Assembly: GCA_025353305.1 (NCBI GenBank)
Contig: JANXQX010000187.1
Span: 1 to 17,207, forward strand
Origin: Holophagaceae bacterium
GTDB lineage: Bacteria; Acidobacteriota; Holophagae; Holophagales; Holophagaceae
Direction: 5' to 3'
Length of the DNA: 17,207 nt
Shown: one piece after another, positions 7,362 through 14,704 of the stretch
Layout: each line of letters begins with the position of its first letter
Numbering within the stretch: the stretch's first letter is position 1
Translations under genes and position numbers: made by a program
The notes under the pieces: generated by a model
Told to the model about the DNA's origin: nothing
What the model saw: the letters and a program-made list of their open reading frames with translations, nothing else
The model's database searches: none

Positions 7362-8069
7362 ATGCAGAGCTATGGATTGGAATGCCGGAAGGGATACCTT
7401 CTCGCAACGGTGGAGGGGAGCCGGTACCTGGTCGACACCGGGATTCCCTTCTCGGTGGGGAAGGGCGAACTGCGCCTGGACGGGCGCTGTGTGCGGCTCT
7501 CACCTGCGCCGGTCCCGGGTTTCGAGCTCGGCCAACTAAGCCGGATCTGCGGGGTGGAGGTGGCCGGCATCCTCGGCGCCAAGGATCTCCTGCAGACGGG
7601 CTGCACCATTGATCTGCCCCGAGGGCTTCTGGTGATGGGCGGGCCGGAACCAATCACGGCTTCAGCCGTTGCCGTCGAAATCCTGCCACTCAAGCACGCC
7701 CCCGTGGTCACCATCGATCTGCTCGGGCAGGCGCGCAAGGCGATCCTGGACACCGGCGCCCCGGTTTCCTACCTCAGCCGCCATGTGGCTCAGACGTTAC
7801 CCGCAGCCGAATCGAACCGCAGGGACTGGATCGGGCAGCTCGGCGTCTGGGCCGAAACCCCCACCTGGTCGCTGAACATGGGCATCGCGGATCTGGATGC
7901 GACCTTCGAATGGGGCCTGCTCCCCGAAACGCTGGATCCCATGTTCACGCTGCTGGGCGTGGATGCGATCTTCGGCGGTACGTTCTGCCAGGACCACGCT
8001 GTCTCGTTCTCACCAGATGGGACACGCGTATGGATCGAGGCGGTTCATCCGGTCGCAGTCAGGGCTTGA
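7362..8069 (+). CDS. Single-chain double retropepsin-like aspartic protease (235 aa)
   Basis: The ATG at 7362 follows AGGAG (7351-7355) at normal spacing. The protein contains two similar halves. Half one has Y-L-V-D-T-G-I-P-F (23-31) and later I-L-G-A-K-D-L-L (70-77), then a strand pair T-I-D-L-P-R-G-L-L-V-M. Half two has A-I-L-D-T-G-A-P-V (127-135), L-L-G-V-D-A-I-F (197-204) and V-S-F-S-P-D-G-T-R-V. D-T-G plus a later I/L-L-G-x-D is the hallmark order of clan AA retropepsin-like domains, which normally dimerise to make one active site. Two units in one chain should give a pepsin-like pseudo-dimer with Asp25 and Asp130. No signal peptide or membrane anchor is seen. It is divergent from the M28 peptidase and followed by a terminator. 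Confidence 0.85.
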   Translation: MQSYGLECRKGYLLATVEGSRYLVDTGIPFSVGKGELRLDGRCVRLSPAPVPGFELGQLSRICGVEVAGILGAKDLLQTGCTIDLPRGLLVMGGPEPITASAVAVEILPLKHAPVVTIDLLGQARKAILDTGAPVSYLSRHVAQTLPAAESNRRDWIGQLGVWAETPTWSLNMGIADLDATFEWGLLPETLDPMFTLLGVDAIFGGTFCQDHAVSFSPDGTRVWIEAVHPVAVRA

Positions 8070-8083
8070 GACCTTCGGCGAAG

Positions 8084-8152
8084 GGCCCTTCTCGGAAGGG
8101 CCGATGAGGGGATAAATTTTCCGCTTGAGGGTCGGCATCCGCCGACCCTTTT
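8084..8152 (+). terminator. Rho-independent terminator after the DTG protease, with an extra hairpin before it
   Basis: GGGTCGGC (8129-8136) pairs perfectly with GCCGACCC (8141-8148) over an ATCC loop, followed by TTTT (8149-8152): a short-tract intrinsic terminator for the plus strand. Just upstream, GGCCCTTC (8084-8091) and GAAGGGCC (8095-8102) form another 8-bp hairpin with a 3-nt loop but no T-tract. Confidence 0.7.
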
Positions 8153-8161
8153 CGGTGTGGG

Positions 8162-8305
8162 TCATGTCCAGCCCGACCTCGTCGCCCAGCCGGGATAGGC
8201 GTCCACGAGGCCGAAGCCGGGGAAGTCAAAGTGCCCAGCCCCCTTGCAGGAGGGGCAGCGGCCGGTTCCATTGCAGCGGGGGCCGGTGTGTTGGTTGCTG
8301 GTCAT
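8162..8305 (-). CDS. Tiny zinc-ribbon-like protein (47 aa)
   Basis: The ATG at 8305 has AAGGAG about 8 nt upstream, a strong site that supports this short gene over the longer frame from 8365. The core C-N-G-T-G-R-C-P-S-C-K-G-A-G (residues 10-23) resembles the C-x-x-C-x-G-x-G half-knuckle of DnaJ-type zinc fingers. Only three cysteines are present, plus nearby histidines (H6, H25) that could complete one zinc site. The remaining ~22 residues are glycine- and aromatic-rich with no predicted fold. It lies 94 bp downstream of the 704-aa AAA+ gene on the same strand and could be its last cistron. Function unknown; nucleic-acid or protein binding is a guess from the ribbon. Confidence 0.65.
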   Translation of the reverse strand: MTSNQHTGPRCNGTGRCPSCKGAGHFDFPGFGLVDAYPGWATRSGWT

Positions 8306-8399
8306 GGTCTTCTCCTTGGGTGAACCGAAGGGTTCTCTGATTCCTTCGTCGTCGCGTCTGGACATCCGGCATCTTTGTGCGCCTTCGCGGGTCGGCCGT

Positions 8400-10514
8400 T
8401 CAGAATCCGACCATCCGCTGGCGCCCTTCCGGCTTGAGGGCCATTTGAGCCTGGAGCGCCTTCAGGAGCGCAGCGGCATCCGTCATCGGCGAGAAGCGGC
8501 TGCGGCGGAGGATCAGGTCGAAATCCCCGACCGTCAGGTGTCGGAGATTTTCCAGGCCCGGGGCCAGGGAGGGGTCCGCGGGGAAGCCCAGAATCCGGGC
8601 CGCCTCCTGGAACAAGTCCCAACGGGCGCCGGGCTTGAGATAATCCAGGGACACGACCAGGTCGAAGCGCCTCAGGGCCGCAGGGTCGAAGTGCTCCGGC
8701 AGGAGGTTGGTGGTGGCGACCAGGGTGCCCGTGAAGGCTGCTGTCTCGCAAAGCATGGTGTCGACCAGCGTGATCTCGTGGTGCCTTGCCTCCCGCCGGT
8801 CGTAGAACAGACCTTCGCATTCGTCCAGCAGCAGGACGGCGTTGGAACGGGTGGCCTCTGCGAACAGGGCACTGATCTTCTTCTCCGTTTCCCCCACATA
8901 CTTGTCGAGCAGGCTCCCGGCATGCCTCACGAGGAGGGGCCGCCCGAGAATTCCTGCGAGGCGGGCGCCCCAGGCGGTCTTGCCCGTCCCGCTTGGCCCC
9001 GCCAGCAGAAGTCTTGCGCTGGGGTGGCGGGTCAGGCCCTTGCAGATTGCCTCCAGGTCGTGGCTCGCCTCCAGGATGTCCATGCGGTACGGGAGACAGC
9101 TCTCACTGGTTGCCGAGGCGGGCAAGGGTTCAGCACCGGCAGCCTCAAGGCGGCCGGAAAGGAGCTGGCGGATCTGCGGGCTCAGCTCTAGCGAAGGATC
9201 CGACGCCCGAGCGCTGCGGGCCACGAGCACCGCGCGCGACAGCCAGGCTGGAGCGATGCCGGGATGGTCCGCGATCTGCTTCCGCAGATCCTCTGGGATT
9301 TGATCCCGTCCGAGGCAGCCGTCGAGGATCCTTTCCCGGACATCCCGGGGCGGAACCTTGAAGTTCAGGATCGCGTCCATGCGTCGGAGCAGGGCGCCGT
9401 CGCATTCCTCGATGCTGTTGCAGACCCAGACGGTTGGTACGGGGGTGCGTTCCAGCAGGTCGAGGAAGAAGGCCTTCAAGCCGGCTTGGTTTCCCCGCCC
9501 CATCCCCGGGAAGTCCGATGGAAGCTGGAGCAGGTCCGAGGCTTCATCGAAGAGGAGCAGCGGTTTCTCCATCCGGGCGGTGGCCGCCTGGGCGAGCTGG
9601 TAGGCCCGGAGCCGGCGGAGGTCGGAGAAGGGCATGCCGTCCCCATCCTGGGCGCTCAGCTCGTAGGCGTCCGCACCCAGCCGTTGCGCCAGGATGCGAG
9701 CGGCTTCCGTCTTTCCCACGCCCGGGATTCCCGCGATCAGGAGATGCACGCCCTTCGCGCGAGTGCGCAGGGACGTGCGCAAGTGGGATTCCGCCGTGCG
9801 CAGGAGATCTTCCACGTGGGGAAAATCCTCGAGCGCGAGAGAAGGCGGCCGGCCGGGCGTGAAGGTCCCCGAGAACAGGCCCTCCGGATTTCGATGGGTG
9901 AGAAGCATCTGGTCGCTGAACCCGGGGAGCAGGCCCAGCTTGCGGTCCATCGTCTCAATCTCCTTCGCGGCCAGGGAGAGCAGGCCGATGCTGCAGAGTC
10001 GACCTTTCCGGGCAAGGGCCTCCCGCACGGACGCCGACGGGAGGTGGAGGGTCACCGCAAGGGCATGAATCATCCCCTGGAGGTTCAGCGAGCCAAGGCA
10101 ATGGCCCGCATTGAGGAGGAAGGGAAGCTGATCCAGCAGGACGGCGAAGCGGAGGATGGCGGTCTCAGCCTCCCCGAGACCTAGGCGCCGGGATAGCCAT
10201 TCGAGATTGGTCGCGAGCGGGCCGCGCACTGGAATGACCTCCAGGGCCCGTTCCGCCTTGTGGTGCCGCGCGAAGAGCTGTTCCCGGAACGCCTCCCGGT
10301 GGTATTCCCCATCCGTGTCGATTCCCAGGAACTGAAGCAACCGGTCGCCGCCCAGGCGGGAATCGCAGAAATGCTCCTCCAACAGCAGCCGGTGACCGCC
10401 CGCCACCAGGATCCTCAGGATCCAGCGCCGTGCGAGATCCTCGTAGGCCAGGGGCAGGCGGCGGCCTGCGCATTCACTGAGCGACTTGGCCCGCCGCTGG
10501 CGCCGCACTGTCAT
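8400..10514 (-). CDS. Tandem AAA+ ATPase with two intact modules (704 aa)
   Basis: The start is the ATG at 10514, which overlaps the upstream stop (ATGA, 10511-10514) and implies translational coupling. Module one: Walker A G-I-P-G-V-G-K-T (262-269) and Walker B L-L-L-F-D-E-A (319-325), then R-R-M-D at about 377-380. Module two: Walker A G-P-S-G-T-G-K-T (506-513), Y-V-G-E-T-E (539-544), Walker B V-L-L-L-D-E (560-565), sensor 1 A-T-T-N (600-603) and arginine-finger-like R-R (615-616). Residues 1-240 are helical and unrecognised. This fits a double-ring, type II-like AAA+ remodeller, perhaps a hexamer. The C-terminal module resembles that of the 685-aa ATPase only distantly. Its tight coupling to the 'YPxxG' gene suggests that protein is a partner or adaptor (inference). 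Confidence 0.94.
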   Translation of the reverse strand: MTVRRQRRAKSLSECAGRRLPLAYEDLARRWILRILVAGGHRLLLEEHFCDSRLGGDRLLQFLGIDTDGEYHREAFREQLFARHHKAERALEVIPVRGPLATNLEWLSRRLGLGEAETAILRFAVLLDQLPFLLNAGHCLGSLNLQGMIHALAVTLHLPSASVREALARKGRLCSIGLLSLAAKEIETMDRKLGLLPGFSDQMLLTHRNPEGLFSGTFTPGRPPSLALEDFPHVEDLLRTAESHLRTSLRTRAKGVHLLIAGIPGVGKTEAARILAQRLGADAYELSAQDGDGMPFSDLRRLRAYQLAQAATARMEKPLLLFDEASDLLQLPSDFPGMGRGNQAGLKAFFLDLLERTPVPTVWVCNSIEECDGALLRRMDAILNFKVPPRDVRERILDGCLGRDQIPEDLRKQIADHPGIAPAWLSRAVLVARSARASDPSLELSPQIRQLLSGRLEAAGAEPLPASATSESCLPYRMDILEASHDLEAICKGLTRHPSARLLLAGPSGTGKTAWGARLAGILGRPLLVRHAGSLLDKYVGETEKKISALFAEATRSNAVLLLDECEGLFYDRREARHHEITLVDTMLCETAAFTGTLVATTNLLPEHFDPAALRRFDLVVSLDYLKPGARWDLFQEAARILGFPADPSLAPGLENLRHLTVGDFDLILRRSRFSPMTDAAALLKALQAQMALKPEGRQRMVGF

Positions 10515-11398
10515 GGCCGGCCCAGCTCTTCCCAACCCAGCAGGCCCTCGGCCTCGCCGGAGCGTATCGAGAATGGCCGGCCAGGTGCGCTCTGGCGTAC
10601 GCCAGTGCGGAACGGGATCGGACCCGCCTGGTGATCGGGTTCCCTGAACACCACAGCCGGAGGTTCACCGGGCAACCGACGGACGCGATGGAAAGTCCGG
10701 TTGGATCGGTGCATCGACTCGAGAGCCCGGTCCACGCCGATTTCCTGAAGCCGGTCATGCCAGGGAGGGCTCCAGTTATCCCCCGTCACCAGCAGTTCCG
10801 GCGGAGCTTCCCACTGGCGCGAGCGCGCCTCGAGGGGTTCTGCGTGGCTGCCATAGCAGTTCGCTCCGAAGCCGTGCTCGACACAGACCACTCCCAGGGG
10901 CGGTCGCCGCGGATGGAGCGCTGCGATGGCCGCGTGTGCCTCCACGCCCAGGAACAGGAAGGAGAACCGTTCCCCCTTCCGTCCCGGCCGGAGGTCCTCG
11001 TAGACGGCCCACAGGCCCCAGGGAGCCTGCAGGCCCCAGCGCGACGCGCCGGGATGGTGGGCGTCCTTCGGGGCCAGGGCAAGAATCGGCGTGGGGTCGA
11101 AGCGGGAGAGCCCAACCAGGCGGTGATGGGCGAAGCCCGTTCCGACCCGCCTCGGCCGGGTCGCCTCGTCCAGCACTTCGGCCGGATCGGTCAGATAGTC
11201 CATGAACACGAAGGAATGGACCACGCCGTTCAAGGCACGCACGGGGCTCCCGTCCGTGCCCGATCCCGGGTAGACCAGGGCGTTACCCGCGATCCGGTCC
11301 AGCCAGGGCTCGGGTCCCGCTTCGATGCAGGCGGGCGTCAGCCGCCTTAGCCAGACAGGCGTTGGGGTGGAATAGCCTTCGAGAAAGGGAAGCGGCAC
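10511..11398 (-). CDS. Hypothetical 'YPxxG' family protein coupled to the AAA+ ATPase (295 aa)
   Basis: The start is a GTG at 11398 with GGAG (11404-11407) 5 nt upstream. The stop overlaps the AAA+ start as ATGA. Motifs in order: A-L-V-Y-P-G-S-G-T-D-G-S-P-V (40-53) followed by F-V-F-M-D-Y (63-68), L-G-V-E-A-H-A (150-156), E-H-G-F-G-A-N (174-180) and L-L-V-T-G-D-N-W-S-P-P (202-212). The protein at 1-707 has the same series. The remaining regions differ, and there are many histidines at 91-115. No signal peptide, membrane helix or known fold is recognised. Conserved D, E and H residues would allow a metal or nucleotide site, which is speculation. It is the first gene of the minus operon and is divergent from the sigma-factor gene, with 230 bp between starts. 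Confidence 0.85.
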   Translation of the reverse strand: MPLPFLEGYSTPTPVWLRRLTPACIEAGPEPWLDRIAGNALVYPGSGTDGSPVRALNGVVHSFVFMDYLTDPAEVLDEATRPRRVGTGFAHHRLVGLSRFDPTPILALAPKDAHHPGASRWGLQAPWGLWAVYEDLRPGRKGERFSFLFLGVEAHAAIAALHPRRPPLGVVCVEHGFGANCYGSHAEPLEARSRQWEAPPELLVTGDNWSPPWHDRLQEIGVDRALESMHRSNRTFHRVRRLPGEPPAVVFREPDHQAGPIPFRTGVRQSAPGRPFSIRSGEAEGLLGWEELGRP

Positions 11399-11628
11399 GG
11401 TGACTCCGGGAAGGGGAAGCGGGCCTCCGGGCCCAGACCTTCACCAAGAGCTTCTGGAGCCGACCTGGACATCCGGCGACTACATGAGGTGCGGCCCTCA
11501 TCGCTATATTTCCTGTGAAGCGCCCCGAGGCCGGACCAGTAGGATGCATCACCCTGGCCGACCCCGGAGGGTGGTCGTGGGATGTCCAGGTCCGAATGCG
11601 AAACTATAGGGAAGGAGAACCATCACCC
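11399..11628. promoter_or_regulatory. Divergent intergenic region between 'YPxxG'/AAA+ operon and sigma-factor gene
   Basis: This 230-bp stretch must hold promoters for both directions. It contains two oppositely oriented CTGGACAT motifs: CTGGACAT at 11465-11472 and its complement ATGTCCAG at 11582-11589, 117 bp apart. A TATATT lies at 11505-11510 and TATAGG at 11605-11610. The latter is too close to the ribosome site to be the sigma-gene -10. I cannot assign a promoter with confidence. Confidence 0.4.
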
Positions 11629-12705
11629 ATGCATACCAGCGTCCATAACTTGCCCCCCAAGCTCGATCGTAAGGCCGAGGCGGAGCTTGCCCTGGCCTTC
11701 CGCCGGGCGCGCGTCACCTTACTGCGCGCCCTGCTCCGGGCGCCGGGCGGGCTCGAAGCGCTGGATCCGTCGGGCATGTGGAAGGCCGCCGCACCGACGC
11801 CGGGCGCGGGAGTCGCTGCTGTGAAGGCATTCCTGCGCCTTGTGCGCGGAACCCCATTCGGGAGTCCGGAACTTTGCGGGATCGCTCGCGAGCTGGCACC
11901 CCAGCTCGCCCCCGTAGCCGCGGCGGATCTCCACGCCAAGGTAGAGCGGGTCGAGGCCCTCCGCGGGACTCTGGTCGAAGGGAGCCTGGTGTGGATTCTG
12001 AAGGCTGCCCAGCGCTTCTCATTCCAGACGCGCCGTGGCTGGACGGCGGATTTCGTCGAGGAGCTCTTCCAGCAGGGCTGCTTGCATCTCATCGATGCCA
12101 TCGAACGGTTCGACCCCCGGAAGGCTTGCCTGGAAACATTCTGCAACCGTTTCGCGCTCAAGGACGCCTTCCTGGAGGTGTTCAATTCTGCGGAGCGGGC
12201 CACCGAAGTGGGCAAGTCGGCCATCTCGGATTGGAATGAAGTCACGGCTGTGAAGCGCGGGATCCAGCTCCGGGAGGGGCGCGAACCCGGCCGCGAGGAA
12301 GTGGCGGGCCACCTGGGGTGGAAAACGGAAAAGATCGATTCTGTGCTCGGAGCGTTCAAATCGAGCCTCTCACTGGACGGCGCAAGAAACGACGAGATGA
12401 ACGGAGAGGGGTGCTGGATTGAAAGGTACGACATCGGCCAAGTTCAGGAGGATGGCTTCGATCTGGACTCGTCTCAGCGGACAACGGCTATTCTGCGGGC
12501 CATCGATTCGCTCCCCGGGCTGCAACGCGATCTGATCGAGATGAAGCTCGACGGCGGCAAGGATGGCCAGCCCGTGAACTCCATGCGGGTCATGGCCCGT
12601 CGGCTGGGCGTGTCCACCGCCGTGGCGGAAGCAGAGCTCGCCCGCGCGAAGAAAAATATAAAGGAATGTCTCCACGGGCTCCCGGTCTTCACCGGAGCGG
12701 CCTGA
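11629..12705 (+). CDS. Divergent sigma-70-family RNA polymerase sigma factor (358 aa)
   Basis: The ATG at 11629 follows AGGAG (11613-11617) at a rather long 11-nt spacing. Residues 10-40 look like region 1.2 (A-E-L-A-L-A-F-R-R-A-R). Region 2 spans about 115-187 with L-F-Q-Q-G-C-L-H-L-I-D-A-I-E-R-F-D-P, the typical core-binding helix. Region 3 spans about 207-250 (E-G-R-E-P-G-R-E-E-V-A-G-H-L-G-W, then S-L-S-L-D). Region 4 spans about 285-348 (D-S-L-P-G-L-Q-R-D-L-I, A-R-R-L-G-V-S). The usual Y-A-x-x-W-I-R segment for promoter melting and -10 contact is replaced by F-C-N-R-F-A-L-K-D, so its promoters probably differ from housekeeping ones. About 74 residues of non-conserved sequence separate regions 1.2 and 2. 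It is larger than ECF factors and probably an alternative sigma with a local regulon. Confidence 0.85.
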   Translation: MHTSVHNLPPKLDRKAEAELALAFRRARVTLLRALLRAPGGLEALDPSGMWKAAAPTPGAGVAAVKAFLRLVRGTPFGSPELCGIARELAPQLAPVAAADLHAKVERVEALRGTLVEGSLVWILKAAQRFSFQTRRGWTADFVEELFQQGCLHLIDAIERFDPRKACLETFCNRFALKDAFLEVFNSAERATEVGKSAISDWNEVTAVKRGIQLREGREPGREEVAGHLGWKTEKIDSVLGAFKSSLSLDGARNDEMNGEGCWIERYDIGQVQEDGFDLDSSQRTTAILRAIDSLPGLQRDLIEMKLDGGKDGQPVNSMRVMARRLGVSTAVAEAELARAKKNIKECLHGLPVFTGAA

Positions 12706-12778
12706 ACGGCCGAACGCCCTCCCAGCCGGAATCGAGGGGGAGTGCGGCCATCTCAAATAAATGAAAGGAGGACCAAAG

Positions 12779-13423
12779 ATGCGACTCGACCGATGGCCGG
12801 AGGATCGGCCAATAGTCATGGCACCCGCCGCGGAGGTCGACAGTCTGGAGACCGAGATCGGCATCCTGCTGAACCTCATGAATCCCAACCCTGGCTGTCA
12901 TCCCTTCTTCATCTCGGACTATGCTGCCCTGACGGACTGCAGCTTACTCGACGACGAAGCGGTGAAACGGCGGGTGGAAGGGTATTTCGGCGGGCCTCTC
13001 CCCCGCCAGATCCGAACCGAGCTGCCGGAATTCATCCAGGCGCTGCAGCAGAAGTTTCCCGAATGGCCCGCCCGCGATCCGAGCGGGGTCGTTCTGGAAC
13101 CGCTACCCATTCAGGAAGGGATGCGCGTCGAAGTGGAAGCTCGGTCGTTCGAGGTCCTGGTCCTGTTGAATGCCGTTCTGCCGGATGGCTCCCGCCATCC
13201 AGCGGGGCTCACGGACGCCACCACCGTGGCAGGCTGCTCCCGCCTCGCCCCCGAAGTGGTCCAAGCCCGCTTGGAGGCCTACTTCGGCATCCCCCTGCCG
13301 ATTCCGCTGGACCTCCCGGTCTGGCGGTACTGCGAGGCCATCCAAGGCATGTTCCCCGGCTGGCCGGACCGGGATCCCAGCGAGGAACCCAGCAGCGGCC
13401 AGCAACCGGAGGCCGAAATGTAG
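12779..13423 (+). CDS. Two-repeat hypothetical protein downstream of the sigma factor (214 aa)
   Basis: The start is the ATG at 12779 with AGGAGG 8 nt upstream; an ATG at 12761 lies before that site and is unlikely. Residues 27-102 and 124-201 are two copies of one unit. Each has a hydrophobic L-L-N start, a conserved H-P, a C-S-x-L/x-L-A-P turn, V-x-x-R-x-E-x-Y-F-G-x-P-L-P, an I-Q segment, F-P-x-W-P, and ends R-D-P-S. I do not know this domain. The fold is probably helical and there is no catalytic signature. The tail is short, polar and Q/E-rich. It lies 73 bp after the sigma gene and is probably co-transcribed with it. A partner or antagonist of the sigma factor is possible, but nothing in the sequence proves it. 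Confidence 0.8.
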   Translation: MRLDRWPEDRPIVMAPAAEVDSLETEIGILLNLMNPNPGCHPFFISDYAALTDCSLLDDEAVKRRVEGYFGGPLPRQIRTELPEFIQALQQKFPEWPARDPSGVVLEPLPIQEGMRVEVEARSFEVLVLLNAVLPDGSRHPAGLTDATTVAGCSRLAPEVVQARLEAYFGIPLPIPLDLPVWRYCEAIQGMFPGWPDRDPSEEPSSGQQPEAEM

Positions 13424-13529
13424 CAAGAAGTGGAGGGAATCGCCCAAGTTTCGACGGAGGGATGGGGCGGTGGCGGAGCCGATAGGGTTCCGCAGCCTTA
13501 GGTGAATGGGATGGAGCTGGCCCCCTGGA

Positions 13530-14570
13530 TCAGCCTTTGTCGACCCGTTCCTCGTAGGAGTTCAGGGCCTCGCGCAGTTCGCCTTCGACCTCCTCGACCA
13601 GTTCCCGTGGTTCGAGGACGGTGATGTCGGATCCCATGGACAGCAACCAGGTGCGGGCGCCCTGCAGGGTGTTGGTCCGGAAGGTGGCGGACGCCTCCGC
13701 GGGATCAGGTCCCGGTTGGACGGACAGCTCCCGCAGCGGGAAACGACCGTGGAGGAGCGCATCCACCTGCCGGCGGCCGTGTACCTGGAACTTCACCTCG
13801 AAGGGCTCCTCATCGGAGAACTCCCCGGCCAGGGCGTAGTCCAGGGCCAGCTCGACCGTTGCATGACCCAGCTCGGAGATCGGCGCGCCAGGCCCCGTTT
13901 CAATGTCCTGGACCCGGTCCAGAGGCCAGACCTCCAGACCGCCTTCCAGCCCACCCGTGAAGTCAAGGCCGACGAGAAAGCCTTGGCCGCAGAACAGGTC
14001 CGTTACCAGGGAGTGGGGCAGCATCATCCGGCGGGGCCCCGGCCCGCGGCCTTCCGAGAATCGTCCACCGAGGGATCGGCCCTCGAGGATCGCCTGCTGG
14101 ATGAGCTCCTGCTGATGCCGCGAGATCCGGCGGGGGCGGACCGGCCAAAGGGTTCGAATCCGTTTCTGGAGCAGGCTGGCCCCGGCGTCCCTTCCTTCCT
14201 CCTGCTCGCGCTGGCCCATGGCATGGGCGATCCGCCCCGCGAACTGGTTGAGTGCATCGTTTTCCCGGGCATTGACGGCCGCCCACAACTCAGGGAGGTC
14301 CTCGTTGCGCAGGATGCCGCCGGCCCAGGAGGGCATGCAGTCGAGGATCCAGACCTTCTGCCTCGTCTCGTCCCGGAAGTATCCCTCGCGGAGGATGACG
14401 CCGGGCTCCTTTTTCAATTGCGTGATCCGGCGGACGACTTGTTTGTCATCGCGCTCGAGGCCGGAACCCAACTCAAGCTTCGTCAGTCCGCGCGGTCCCG
14501 CCTTGACGAAGTGGTAGAGGGTTTCAATGACTTCGGTCTGGAGTTTGCCTTGCAGGTGAAGGGTCAGCAT
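13530..14570 (-). CDS. WYL-domain transcriptional regulator (346 aa)
   Basis: The start is the ATG at 14570, with GAGG (14579-14582) 8 nt upstream. Residues about 10-70 look like a winged helix-turn-helix (E-V-I-E-T-L-Y-H-F, G-L-E-R-D-D-K-Q-V-V-R-R-I-T-Q-L). A WYL-type domain follows at about 162-224 (R-R-M-M-L-P-H-S-L, F-L-V-G-L-D, V-W-P-L-D-R-V-Q-D-I). The C-terminal WCX-like segment ends V-L-E-P-R-E-L-V-E-E-V (318-328). The family comprises ligand-responsive regulators, often repressors that sense nucleic-acid or nucleotide signals and often sit beside defence genes (BrxR/CapW-like; established for the family, not shown here). The W-Y-L residues themselves read F-L-V. Its start region abuts the degraded phosphoesterase copy, so its promoter may lie inside that remnant. 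Confidence 0.85.
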   Translation of the reverse strand: MLTLHLQGKLQTEVIETLYHFVKAGPRGLTKLELGSGLERDDKQVVRRITQLKKEPGVILREGYFRDETRQKVWILDCMPSWAGGILRNEDLPELWAAVNARENDALNQFAGRIAHAMGQREQEEGRDAGASLLQKRIRTLWPVRPRRISRHQQELIQQAILEGRSLGGRFSEGRGPGPRRMMLPHSLVTDLFCGQGFLVGLDFTGGLEGGLEVWPLDRVQDIETGPGAPISELGHATVELALDYALAGEFSDEEPFEVKFQVHGRRQVDALLHGRFPLRELSVQPGPDPAEASATFRTNTLQGARTWLLSMGSDITVLEPRELVEEVEGELREALNSYEERVDKG

Positions 14571-14704
14571 CGTGGACACCTCGGGAAGGGTTGGTCAACC
14601 TCATCGGAATGCCGCCAGGATACAGCGGATGGAGCTATCGGGAATCCGGCGATTGTGGCTGGTGCAATAGCTTCGCTCCGATCCTTTCTCGGAATCGCCG
14701 CCTT

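Noticed and set aside
11583..11610. TGTCCA - 16 nt - TATAGG as the promoter of the sigma-factor gene
   Set aside because: Transcription would start at about 11617, inside or after the ribosome site, leaving no usable leader.
11604..12434. Minus-strand 276-codon frame opposite the sigma factor
   Set aside because: The product is S/R/P-rich and lacks any motif; the opposite strand encodes clear sigma regions 2 to 4.
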